From CAZCAC01 sp964496575 (lineage in GTDB: Bacteria; Planctomycetota; UBA1135; GCA-002686595), in the NCBI GenBank assembly GCA_964496575.1, contig CAZCAC010000021.1, positions 20,638 to 84,637 of the forward strand: a stretch of DNA of 64,000 bases. The letters are read 5' to 3'. Positions 54,067 through 62,271 of this stretch are shown here, in pieces; within the stretch, counting starts at the first letter, position 1; each line of letters starts with the position of its first letter. The notes beneath the pieces were generated by a model. That model did no database searches. It saw only the letters and a program-made list of their open reading frames with translations, and was not told the origin of the DNA. A program made the position numbers and the translations under genes.

Positions 54067-55427
54067 CTTCCCCTCTCTTCCGTCTCGTTCTCGAGGATCG
54101 GCAGCACGATGCGCACCAGGGCGCCGCCCTCCGGCGGGTTGGAGAGCTCGAAGCGCTGGTGATCGCCGTAGATCACGCGGAGGCGCTCCCGGGAGTTGTC
54201 GATCCCGATGCTCCTCCGGCCATTCTCTTCCGGCCCGTTCTCGCCGTTCAGGACTCTCGCCGGGAAGCCGGGACCGTCGTCGTGGACCTCGATCAGGAGG
54301 TCCGCGCCCTCGAGGCGGGCGCTGACCGTGACCTCCCCACCTTCCGGTCGCGGTGCGATGCCGTGAACGACCGCGTTCTCGACCAGGGGCAGCAGGAGGA
54401 GGGCGGGAATCGGAACCTCGCGCACCTCGGGAGCAGCTTCGATCGAGGCCTTCAGTCTCTCGCCGAGTCGGATCCCCTCGATCTGGAGGTAGCGCTCGGC
54501 GATTCGCCACTCGTCGCCGAGGGGAACCCGGGACTGCTCGCCGTGCTCGAGCGTGGAGCGCAACAGGTCGCCGATGGCGGCGATGATCTGGACGGCGCGC
54601 TGCTCCTCTCCGGCGCGGATCAACCCACCCACCGAGTGCAGCGCGTTGAAGAGGAAGTGCGGGTGGAGCTGGCTCTGGAGCGAGTCGACCTTGGCCCGGG
54701 CGAGCTGGGTGCGCAGCCGCTCGGCGCGCAGCTCGAGCTCGGCGGCCCGGCGGTCCTTGCGACGCATCTCCAGGTAGGAATTGAGCCCCGCCCCGAGACC
54801 GAGGATCGCCCAGTAGATGAGCGCCGCCTGGATCAGGCGCGTCTGCCACTTGCGCGACTCGAGGTCGGGAGTCTCCAGCCCGCGCCGCCCTCCTCCCCGG
54901 CGCGAGCGCCCCGGTCCCCGTTCCTCGGTGGAGCGCTCGGGGGGCCCGATCGGGCGGCTGCGTGAGCGATCATCGGGTGGGCGCTCGGGCCCGAACTGCC
55001 GGAAGCTCGCGCGTTGCGCCTCCCGCCACTCCCGGAACGCCTGGATCGATCGCTCCCGTCTCGGCTGAGCCAACTCGAAGTCGAGCAGGACGCTCCCCCA
55101 GCCGATCGCTCCCGACAGGGGGATCTGGATCACGAGGAAGACGGTCCAGGAGCCGGAGAAGCGCAGGATCCAGGAGCCGAGGGCGATGATCGGCCAGGCG
55201 ACCAGACCCCAGGCCGCCCAGAAGCCGAAGCGCTCGAGGAAGACCGCGAGGCGGTCCACCTCCCAGCCCGGGATCTCCGGGAACTCCTCTTCCCGGAGGC
55301 CGGCGATCTCGAAGTGCGGGGCGGCCTCGACCAGGCTCACCACGACCACCAGCACCAGCACGACGATCCCGCGCCCCCACCAGGAGCGCAGGAGCCGGTC
55401 GAAATCGAAGGGGCGTCGGCGGGTCAT
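54063..55427 (-). CDS. LytS-type sensor histidine kinase
   Basis: A 454-residue kinase of the His_kinase/LytS family. It has about four hydrophobic segments (residues ~18-35, 68-90, 92-112 and 200-216). Between the third and fourth is a ~70-residue Arg/Pro/Gly-rich stretch (PPDDRSRSRPIGPPERS). A coiled coil leads into the H-box LQSQLHPHFLFNALHSVGG (His257). The ATPase domain has the N-box LVENAVVHGIAP and G-box DDGPGFP. No large outside sensor domain is present, so it may sense the membrane or its neighbours. It is the first gene of the pair with the LytTR regulator. Confidence 0.92.
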   Translation of the reverse strand: MTRRRPFDFDRLLRSWWGRGIVVLVLVVVVSLVEAAPHFEIAGLREEEFPEIPGWEVDRLAVFLERFGFWAAWGLVAWPIIALGSWILRFSGSWTVFLVIQIPLSGAIGWGSVLLDFELAQPRRERSIQAFREWREAQRASFRQFGPERPPDDRSRSRPIGPPERSTEERGPGRSRRGGGRRGLETPDLESRKWQTRLIQAALIYWAILGLGAGLNSYLEMRRKDRRAAELELRAERLRTQLARAKVDSLQSQLHPHFLFNALHSVGGLIRAGEEQRAVQIIAAIGDLLRSTLEHGEQSRVPLGDEWRIAERYLQIEGIRLGERLKASIEAAPEVREVPIPALLLLPLVENAVVHGIAPRPEGGEVTVSARLEGADLLIEVHDDGPGFPARVLNGENGPEENGRRSIGIDNSRERLRVIYGDHQRFELSNPPEGGALVRIVLPILENETEERGS

Positions 55428-55697
55428 CGTCGGTGGATCGGCAGGGGGGGGGGCCGCCAGGGGCCTCTGGCGGGTCCCCCGATCCCGATCTTCGAGAGTC
55501 TAGCGCAATCGGGGGCACGGAATTCCGGGCCTGTTGCGAACCGGGGCGAATGGGTGGGGAACGGGCGACGCCCAGCCGCCGATCCGCGGCCCGGCGAAAC
55601 AGCTCCCCGGTTGCCTCAAGAGCGGCCTCGCCGTAGCCGAAAGGTCCCCTGCCCCTGTATGAACCGCCTCTGGGCGGGATCCCGTCCTTGTTCACCT

Positions 55698-56300
55698 ATG
55701 AGCCACACCCAGACTTCCCGGCGAGCCGGGGATTCCTCCCCCGTCCCGCCGCCCCGCGATTCCCGGCGGGGCGAGCAATACGAAGCCTTGCCCTGGACGG
55801 GGATCACCCTGTTCCTGGCCGTCGTGGGGCTGCTGCTCTTCATGGCCTTGCCGATGCGCAAGCCGCGGCTGCAGGAGATGCTGGCGATGCAGAAGCACCA
55901 CTTCGTGCAGATGGCTCACGAGGAGCTCGCCCGGGCGATCGAGGAGTACCACAACGACCACGGCATGTGGCCCGGGACCGAGCCCGTGGAAGTGGGGATG
56001 CTGGGCCCGCGCGTCCATGACCAGGTCTGGCTGGCACGACAGCTGAAGATGTGCACCGACAGCTACGGCTTCGTGGTGCCGCAGTTCCTGACCAGCCACC
56101 CCTGGGGGCCGTATCTCCCCAGCGGCATTCCGATCAATCCGGAGACCGGTCTGAACACGGTCCGGATCGTCGGCGAGGGGGAGAGCCTGCGCTCGGCGAA
56201 CGACGGTCTCTTCGGATGGATCTACGACCCGCGATCGGGAGCCGTCGAGCCCGACCGGCTGAACCTGCCCACCGTCCAGAATGCTGTCGCGAAGCAATAA
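55698..56300 (+). CDS. Pseudopilin-like membrane protein
   Basis: A 200-residue protein with one N-terminal helix (WTGITLFLAVVGLLLFMALP, residues ~33-52) after a Pro/Arg-rich cytoplasmic tail, then LARAIEEYHNDHGMWPGTEP, which resembles the start of GspG-type pseudopilin heads (A-I-E-x-Y-x-x-D-x-G-x-x-P). It lacks the prepilin peptidase site with G-F-x-x-x-E, so it may not be processed. It overlaps the next gene, a true prepilin-like protein, by 20 nt. The two probably act together in a type II secretion or type IV pilus-like machine. Confidence 0.6.
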   Translation: MSHTQTSRRAGDSSPVPPPRDSRRGEQYEALPWTGITLFLAVVGLLLFMALPMRKPRLQEMLAMQKHHFVQMAHEELARAIEEYHNDHGMWPGTEPVEVGMLGPRVHDQVWLARQLKMCTDSYGFVVPQFLTSHPWGPYLPSGIPINPETGLNTVRIVGEGESLRSANDGLFGWIYDPRSGAVEPDRLNLPTVQNAVAKQ

Positions 56301-56805
56301 CCAGGGGCCGCGCTCGGCCTTCAGTCTCCTCGAGCTGACCATCGCCCTGGCGCTGATCACGATCGCCTCGGTGGTCGCGATCCCCGCCTTCTATTCGCAG
56401 CCGGGGGTCACCCTCGACAACGCGGCGGTCCTCTTGGCGCGGGACATGCGCTACGCCCAGAACGCTGCAGTGTTGATCGGTCAGGAGACCTGGCTGGTGG
56501 TGGACGAGAACGGTGACGGCTACTCGGTGATGCGAGCCGACGGGGAGCTCCTGCAGAATCCGATCGGCGGAGGCGCGCTGGTCCGGACCTACTCCGCCGA
56601 CGCGATCTTCGAGGGGATCGAGATCCCCCACGTCGACAGCGACACCCCCCGGACCTTCCGCTTCAACCACCACGGCTTCTGCCTGCAGCGGGGGCAGGTG
56701 GAGCTGCGCTACGGCGACCGGGTGCGGATCCTCTGCCTGAAGCAGGGCTCGGGGCGGATCACCATCGACGGGTTGCTCACGCCCTGGAGCGACGACGGCA
56801 CCTAG
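56281..56805 (+). CDS. Type IV prepilin-like / GspH-like protein
   Basis: A 174-residue prepilin with the N-terminal methylation helix SAFSLLELTIALALITIASV: the cleavage site precedes F, with Glu at position +5. The head (TLDNAAVLLARDMRYAQNAA) follows the GspH/FimT pattern. ATG 56281 lies inside the end of the pseudopilin-like gene. It would be inserted in the inner membrane and processed by PilD, whose gene is not in this window. The 12-bp terminator hairpin lies 30 nt after its stop. Confidence 0.82.
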   Translation: MLSRSNNQGPRSAFSLLELTIALALITIASVVAIPAFYSQPGVTLDNAAVLLARDMRYAQNAAVLIGQETWLVVDENGDGYSVMRADGELLQNPIGGGALVRTYSADAIFEGIEIPHVDSDTPRTFRFNHHGFCLQRGQVELRYGDRVRILCLKQGSGRITIDGLLTPWSDDGT

Positions 56806-56835
56806 GCACCGGGGAAGGACTTCACTCAACGAAAG

Positions 56836-56862
56836 GGAGTCGTCTCCAGAGGAGACGACTCC
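56836..56862 (+). terminator. Strong hairpin terminator
   Basis: GGAGTCGTCTCC and GGAGACGACTCC pair perfectly over 12 bp with a 3-nt loop (AGA), 31 nt past the prepilin stop. Confidence 0.75.
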
Positions 56863-57327
56863 GCGCAGGTCTCGTCCGATGTGGGCCACCGGACGGTGGC
56901 TGGGTCTGGTGGCAGGTACCCTACCCAGCGGCTTCGAGGACCTTGGCAGGACGGCCCTCGAAACGCTCCGAAGGGGCTCGGAGCACCAGACGTCGGGCAA
57001 CGCCTGGCCGCCGATCGCTACGGCAGGATTGCGATCGGTGTACGCCGACTGTAACACCACCCTTCCCGAGCTGTCCACTGCGAGACTCGGCCAAATGGGC
57101 ACCAGTCCGGGGGTCGATGGGCTGTCGCTCGGACCTGGCCCCGATCCGAGACGAGTCGGTCCGGGGCTTCCCCCGACGGGGCGGATCCGGATGATTGCAA
57201 GATCCTATCCCCAAGATCGGCATTTTCGGACCCTCCAGGGGGGAAACTGCCCTACCCTCTTTCGCTCGTTTCGGTGAGAGAGCTCTCTCCGCCACCCGTC
57301 AACCCCGATCCCGACCGGACGAAAGCC
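56863..57327. other. Gene-free leader region before proS
   Basis: About 465 bases with no convincing gene. It contains a moderate hairpin at 57138-57167 and should hold the proS promoter. I see no T-box specifier arrangement. Confidence 0.4.
57138..57167 (+). promoter_or_regulatory. Hairpin upstream of proS
   Basis: GCCCCG pairs with CGGGGC-like bases and CCGA with TCGG across a 2x2 internal loop, about 160 nt before ATG 57328. It could be an attenuator or a stray stem. Confidence 0.25.
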
Positions 57328-58800
57328 ATGGCCGAGGCCAAGATCACCCCGCGTAGCGAGGACTACGCCCAGTGGTACCAGGACGTCATCTCCAACGCCC
57401 AGCTGGCGGAGCAGGCCGGCGTGGTCAAGGGGTGCATGGTGATCCGACCGCACGGCTTCGCCATCTGGGAGAAGATGCAGGCGGACATGGACCGGCGCTT
57501 CAAGGAGACCGGTCACCAGAACGCGTACTTCCCGCTGCTCATCCCGATGAGCTTCATCCAGAAGGAGGCGGAGCACGTCGAGGGTTTTGCGCCGGAGCTG
57601 GCCGTGGTGACGCACGCCGGCGGCAAGGAGCTGGAGGAGCACTACGCGATCCGCCCCACCTCGGAGACGATCATCGGTCACTTCTTCTCGAAGTGGATCA
57701 GCTCCTACCGCGACCTGCCGCTCCTGATCAACCAGTGGGCGAACGTGATGCGTTGGGAGCTGCGCACGCGGATCTTCCTGCGCACTGGCGAGTTCCTCTG
57801 GCAGGAAGGTCACACCGCGCACGCTTCGCACGAGGAGGCCAAGGAGGAGGTGATGCGGATGCTCGACGTCTACGCCGCCTTCTGCCGCGAGACGATGGCG
57901 ATGCCGGTGATCCGCGGCTTCAAGTCCGCGCACGAGCGCTTCGCCGGAGCGCTGGAGACGGTCTGCATCGAGGCGATGATGCAGGACGGCAAGGCGCTGC
58001 AGTCGGGCACCAGCCACGACCTGGGCCAGAACTTCGGCAAGGCGTTCGACGTGATGTTCCAGGACCAGGAGGGCTTCCGCGACTACGTCTGGCAGACCTC
58101 GTGGGGAACCTCGACGCGGCTGGTCGGTGCGCTGATCATGAGCCACTCCGACGACGCCGGCCTGGTGCTGCCGCCGAAGCTGGCGCCGATTCACGTCGCG
58201 ATCGTGCCGATCTACCGCAAGGAGGGCGAGCGCGCCGAGGTGATGGAGGCGGCGAACAGGGTCGCCGCCGAGCTGCGCGACGACGGGCTCACGGTCGAGG
58301 TGGACGACCGCGAGGGGATGAAGCCGGGCGCGAAGTACTACGACTGGGAGCGCAAGGGCGTGCCGCTGCGCCTGGAGATCGGCCCGCGCGACCTCGAGTC
58401 GGGCACGGCGATGGCGAAACGCCGCATCTCCGACGTCGACGAGCGCGGCAAGCCGATGAAGGAGAAGCTGCCGATGGAGGACATCGGCCTCCACGTCGGC
58501 AAGGTCCTCGACGAGTTCCAGCAGACCCTCTACGACCGGGCGCTCGCTTTTCGCGAGGCCAATACCCTCGAGGTGGACAGCTGGGACGAGTTCCAGGAGG
58601 TCTTCGCCGACAGCGCCTCGAAGTTCGTCTGGGCGCACTGGGACGGCACGACCGAAACGGAGCTCCAGATCAAGGACGAGACCAAGGCGACGGTCCGGTG
58701 CATCCCGCTCGAGGGCGAGGGCCCGACGCCGGAGCCGGGAAGCTGCGTGAAGACCGGCAGGCCGAGCCAGCAACGGGTGCTGTTCGCGAAGAACTACTGA
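57328..58800 (+). CDS. proS: Prolyl-tRNA synthetase, archaeal/eukaryotic type
   Basis: A 490-residue class II synthetase that charges tRNA-Pro. ATG 57328 begins MAEAKITPRSEDYAQWYQDV, the usual start of the short ProRS; GTG 57274 would add 18 residues. Class II motifs are VIRPHGFAIWEKMQ (motif 1), YAIRPTSETIIGHFFSKWIS and MRWELRTRIFLRTGEFLWQE (motif 2), and TSWGTSTRLVGALIMSHSDD (motif 3). It lacks the ~180-residue editing insertion of the bacterial type and ends KNY with the C-terminal tyrosine typical of this form. This version is common in planctomycetes and some other bacteria. Confidence 0.97.
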   Translation: MAEAKITPRSEDYAQWYQDVISNAQLAEQAGVVKGCMVIRPHGFAIWEKMQADMDRRFKETGHQNAYFPLLIPMSFIQKEAEHVEGFAPELAVVTHAGGKELEEHYAIRPTSETIIGHFFSKWISSYRDLPLLINQWANVMRWELRTRIFLRTGEFLWQEGHTAHASHEEAKEEVMRMLDVYAAFCRETMAMPVIRGFKSAHERFAGALETVCIEAMMQDGKALQSGTSHDLGQNFGKAFDVMFQDQEGFRDYVWQTSWGTSTRLVGALIMSHSDDAGLVLPPKLAPIHVAIVPIYRKEGERAEVMEAANRVAAELRDDGLTVEVDDREGMKPGAKYYDWERKGVPLRLEIGPRDLESGTAMAKRRISDVDERGKPMKEKLPMEDIGLHVGKVLDEFQQTLYDRALAFREANTLEVDSWDEFQEVFADSASKFVWAHWDGTTETELQIKDETKATVRCIPLEGEGPTPEPGSCVKTGRPSQQRVLFAKNY

Positions 58801-58819
58801 TCGACTCGCGATCCGGCCG

Positions 58820-59044
58820 TCAGCGCTTGTGCGTGAACAGCTGGACGTTGCCGCACCCGAGGCACCGGCGTGCCTTCAGCTGCCGCCCGCTGCTGACCGA
58901 GAGGCCGCTGGAGCGCTCCCGGTCGCTCCGGTAGACGAACTCCTGTCTTCCGTTCGCCACCCCCCATTCGAATTCGTCGCCGCCGCAGAAAGGGCACTGG
59001 GGGGTCGGGAGCTCGGTGTGCTTCGGGTTTCGGTTGGCCGACAT
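58820..59044 (-). CDS. Small zinc-ribbon protein
   Basis: A 74-residue protein with two Cys pairs: CPFCGG near residue 17 and CLGCGN near residue 62 (CxxC-x(n)-CxxC), a zinc ribbon. The start has GGAG three bases away from ATG 59044. It is highly charged between the pairs (DRERSS). It may be a nucleic-acid or protein-interaction module; nothing more specific can be said. Confidence 0.6.
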   Translation of the reverse strand: MSANRNPKHTELPTPQCPFCGGDEFEWGVANGRQEFVYRSDRERSSGLSVSSGRQLKARRCLGCGNVQLFTHKR

Positions 59045-59102
59045 GGTCTCCTGATGATCCGTGATCTCGTGGCTCTTCGGTCGCGGTACTCTACAGCGCG
59101 CG

Positions 59103-60608
59103 TCAGCAGAGGTCTCCGGTCGCGTACCAGCTCCGCAACGCCATGCGGAATCCGAGCTGCAACCACGCCCAGAGAACGGGCGCGACGATCAGCACCACGA
59201 ATACGGTCGTCCTGGGCTCGGCCAGGCGCAGGGTGACCACGGAAAGCTCCACGAGCACCACGAAGAGGATCCCGACGACACCCGCACCGGCGCCGAAGGC
59301 GACGGAGTTCGCCGGAACCCGGCCGGAGTCCAGGAAGAACAATCGCACCCCCTGCAGGATCGGCAGCACGGGAGCGATCACCAGCGCGGCAACCAGGACC
59401 TCGGGCACACCGTGCAGGGTCACCTCGACCTCGGCGTACCACGCGGCGGCGAGACCGAAGAGGAAGAGGATCACCGTGAGGGAGAGCAACATCGTCAGTC
59501 CCTGTCGCATCGCCGCCAGCCAGATGATCGTGGCGCGTTCGCGGCGGGAGAGCGGGTACGCCACCCCCCGGCGCAGGTCGAGTCGGGTGTTGAGCACGTG
59601 GATGATCGCGGCGAGGGCGACACCGAGGCCGATGAAGTTGGGGAAGGTGAGATCGCCGACCTTCCCGAATACGCCGGCAGCGACGGCGCGCACGCTCGCG
59701 AGCAGGGACTGGTGCTCGGACCAGGCCATCGCGAAGTTGCCCCCGCAGGCAAGGAGCGCGACCGGCACGACCACCCAGGCCAACCGCGCCTTCCATCCAC
59801 TGCGCAACCAGCCCGCGTCCTCGTAGTGCAGCGCGCGGATCCAGCTCCGGCGATCGAGCACGCGCCCTTCGCGCCAGACTCGAGTAGTGGCGCCGCCGAA
59901 CAGCTTCGGCGGAGGGAGATCCCTGGCCGCGCGGAAGGACGCGCCCAGCTGCACCCTCGGTACCAGCGCCCGCAAGCGTGCTCCCTCGCGCGTCGTCGCA
60001 CGGTGGATGCTGAGCACGACGAGGAGCACCGCCGCGACCGGTGTCACCCACGGGACCTGCTCGATCCCGCGCGCCAGGGAGTCGGCCCCGACCACCGCGG
60101 CGACCAGCAGGAAGAGCATCCCGAAGCTGAAGCCGCGACCGATCTTCGGGTCCCACAGCTGGTTCCCGAGGGCGAAGCCGGCGAGGCCGAGCGCGGTCCC
60201 CTGGAGCGGCCCCGGCCCGCCATCGTGGGCGCCGAGCAGCAGGCCGAAGCCCCCGCCGATCCCGGCGGCGAGGAGAGCGAGCGTCCACAGACCGACGCGC
60301 AGCCGTGCCCGCAACTGCGGCAGCATCCACGAGAAGCGACAGTAGAGCAGGTCCTGCATCGCGTAGCTGGCCACCGTCCCGATCACCGCCCCGGCGAGCA
60401 GGCAGACGTGCAGGTTCTCGGCGACATCGACGGGGGGATATTCGGCCGGGGTCCCCAATCCGAAGATCGTCCCACGCCCGTGAAGGAGTACCTGCCCGGC
60501 CACGATGCCGACGCCGGAGAGCATCGCTGCGAAGACGGTCGTGACGACGAGGTCGAGCAGCACGCCGGGGCGCCACAGCAGCCGGAAGAGCGGATACTCG
60601 GCGTTCAT
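59103..60608 (-). CDS. ABC transporter permease
   Basis: A 501-residue membrane protein with about 12 hydrophobic helices; not a standard MacB/FtsX type. The start at 60608 overlaps the ATPase stop (TGATG). Examples of helices are LDLVVTTVFAAMLSGVGIVA and TMLLSLTVILFLFGLAAAW. It pairs with the ATPase, probably as a full exporter half without a solute-binding protein. Substrate unknown, likely an antimicrobial or lipid, as is common for GntR(YtrA)-linked ABC operons. Confidence 0.82.
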   Translation of the reverse strand: MNAEYPLFRLLWRPGVLLDLVVTTVFAAMLSGVGIVAGQVLLHGRGTIFGLGTPAEYPPVDVAENLHVCLLAGAVIGTVASYAMQDLLYCRFSWMLPQLRARLRVGLWTLALLAAGIGGGFGLLLGAHDGGPGPLQGTALGLAGFALGNQLWDPKIGRGFSFGMLFLLVAAVVGADSLARGIEQVPWVTPVAAVLLVVLSIHRATTREGARLRALVPRVQLGASFRAARDLPPPKLFGGATTRVWREGRVLDRRSWIRALHYEDAGWLRSGWKARLAWVVVPVALLACGGNFAMAWSEHQSLLASVRAVAAGVFGKVGDLTFPNFIGLGVALAAIIHVLNTRLDLRRGVAYPLSRRERATIIWLAAMRQGLTMLLSLTVILFLFGLAAAWYAEVEVTLHGVPEVLVAALVIAPVLPILQGVRLFFLDSGRVPANSVAFGAGAGVVGILFVVLVELSVVTLRLAEPRTTVFVVLIVAPVLWAWLQLGFRMALRSWYATGDLC

Positions 60609-61510
60609 CACCGCCCCTCCACGCCGATCAGGTAGGGGAAGATCCCCTCGAGGTTGACCGCGCGACGCTCGATCTGCGCGTGGTGGCGACGCTCGAACTC
60701 GGCACGGAACGACTCTCCATCGCGCACCACGAGCCGCGCCCGGTGGGCGTCGCCCTCTTGGCGCAGGACGAAGTTCTCGTCGAAGCGGCCAGGCAGACCG
60801 CCGTTGGTCGAGGTGACCACCCACTCGCCAAAGCTCTCGAGCTGCTCGTCGAGCTCGGCATCGGCGCACACGCGTCCCTTCTCCAGGCACAGCACGCGGT
60901 CGACCACCCGCTCGACGTCCCGCAGGACGTGCGAGGAGACCACCACGGTCGTCCGGTCGGAGCGCACCAGCTCGAGCAGGAAGGCGAGCAGCCGCTCGCG
61001 CGCGATCGGGTCCATCGCGCTGACCGGTTCGTCGAGCAACAGGAGCTCCGGCCTCGAGCAGACCGCCAGCACCACGGCCAGCTTCTGCGCGTTGCCCGGT
61101 GAGAGCTTGTGGATCTTCTCCTCACGTCCGAGCTCCAGCTCCTCCAGCAGCGCCCGCTCCCGCTCGAGGTCCCACTGCGGGTGGAACGCCGCGACGTAGC
61201 GCAGGTGCTGCTCGACGCTCATCCAGGCGAGCAGCCGGTTCTCCTGGTGCACCGCGCCGATTCGCGCCAGCTGAGCGGCTTCGAGGTCGGCGGTCTCGAC
61301 GCCGAAGGTCCGGCAACTCCCGTGGGTCGGCAGCCGCAGCCCGAGGACGTGGTCGATCAGGGTCGTCTTGCCGCTGCCGTTGCGGCCGATCAGCCCCACC
61401 ACCGATCCGGACGGGATCGAGACGTCGATCCCGTCCAGGGCGATCGTCTCGCCGAACTTGCGGGTCAGTCCCTTCGCTTCGAATACTTCGGTCATCCGGT
61501 CATTCCTCAC
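60608..61510 (-). CDS. ABC transporter ATP-binding protein
   Basis: A 300-residue ATPase. Walker A is GRNGSGKTT, the signature is KLSPGNAQKLA (LSGGQ changed to LSPGN), and Walker B is LLLLDEPVSAMD, with the H-loop VVSSHVLRD. The C-terminal ~80 residues are an extra domain. GTG 61510 overlaps the GntR stop (GTGA); ATG 61495 is an alternative. It powers the permease encoded downstream, in the same operon. Confidence 0.9.
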   Translation of the reverse strand: MRNDRMTEVFEAKGLTRKFGETIALDGIDVSIPSGSVVGLIGRNGSGKTTLIDHVLGLRLPTHGSCRTFGVETADLEAAQLARIGAVHQENRLLAWMSVEQHLRYVAAFHPQWDLERERALLEELELGREEKIHKLSPGNAQKLAVVLAVCSRPELLLLDEPVSAMDPIARERLLAFLLELVRSDRTTVVVSSHVLRDVERVVDRVLCLEKGRVCADAELDEQLESFGEWVVTSTNGGLPGRFDENFVLRQEGDAHRARLVVRDGESFRAEFERRHHAQIERRAVNLEGIFPYLIGVEGR

Positions 61511-61887
61511 TGGTCTTCCTCCTCGAGCAGCTCGCCGAGCAGTTCCAGGGTGCGCTCGCGGCTCACCCCGAGCTGGCGGACCGCGGTCACCACGGGGGCG
61601 AGCGCCAGTCGCAGCTGCTCGAGTCTTCGCTCCGCCGATTCCTCGCCGCTGTTCTCTCGCACGATCAGCGGGAGCCCCGGGCGTCGCTCCAGGACTCCCT
61701 CCTTCTCGAGGTAGCCGTAGGCCTTCGAGACGGTCATCGGGTTCAGCTCCAGCTCCGCCGAGAGGGCGCGGGTGCTGGGGAGCTCGTCCCCTTCCTTCAG
61801 GACACCGCTGGCGATCTGGAACCGGATCTGGTCCATGATCTGGCGGTAGGCGGGGACTCCGTTGTGGCGATCGACGAGGAGCAGCAT
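61507..61887 (-). CDS. GntR-family regulator, YtrA type
   Basis: A 126-residue repressor. The winged helix reads GVPAYRQIMDQIRFQIASGV, then LPSTRALSAELELNPMTVSK, the standard GntR N-terminal domain. There is only a short ~40-residue C-terminal tail, as in the YtrA subfamily, rather than an effector domain. It leads the ABC operon, and the inverted repeat just before its start is a likely autoregulatory site. Confidence 0.9.
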   Translation of the reverse strand: MLLLVDRHNGVPAYRQIMDQIRFQIASGVLKEGDELPSTRALSAELELNPMTVSKAYGYLEKEGVLERRPGLPLIVRENSGEESAERRLEQLRLALAPVVTAVRQLGVSRERTLELLGELLEEEDQ

Positions 61888-61900
61888 GGTCTCGGGGAGA

Positions 61901-61924
61901 GGTGTATCACTCTACATATACACC
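61901..61924. promoter_or_regulatory. Probable YtrA-type operator
   Basis: GGTGTAT and ATACACC are inverted repeats with a 10-nt spacer, 13 nt upstream of the regulator start. The site is AT-rich compared with its surroundings and of the GT...AC form known for YtrA-subfamily GntR sites. It probably overlaps the promoter. Confidence 0.6.
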
Positions 61925-62271
61925 AATACGCCACCCTGGCTAGGGGATTTCCGGGGTGCTCTTGAATCGTCGCAAATAGCTGTACCCCCTCGACTTACAG
62001 CCAATCCGGACAGTCCGTGGCTCGGGCGCTCTTGGGCGACGACAGCCCCTCCCCCCCGGCACCCCGGGAAGGCGGCCCCGGGACTCGGGTCCGGTGTCCC
62101 TCCGAGGGTAGGCTCGACCGCTCGGCGCTCGCGTACCGCCGCCGAACGCTCCTGTGACTCGACCGGGCTCCGGTGGTATGAGGCCTGCACCACCAGGTCG
62201 GGCAGCTCGCCTCTCCTCAGGTCGCCCCCACCCGCCTGACCTGTATCCACGCCGCCCTCGGAGGCATCTTC
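61925..62271. other. Gene-free region between the ABC operon and the FG-GAP gene
   Basis: About 350 bases with no convincing gene; the first part is relatively AT-rich (CGCAAATAGC) and may contain the plus-strand promoter. GGAGG lies just before ATG 62272. Confidence 0.4.

Noticed and set aside
53250..54849. Single 526-codon response-regulator gene
   Set aside because: The 5' half of that frame overlaps the kinase gene antiparallel in meaning (Arg/Ala/Pro-rich shadow); the regulator domain begins at the TTG coupled to the kinase stop.
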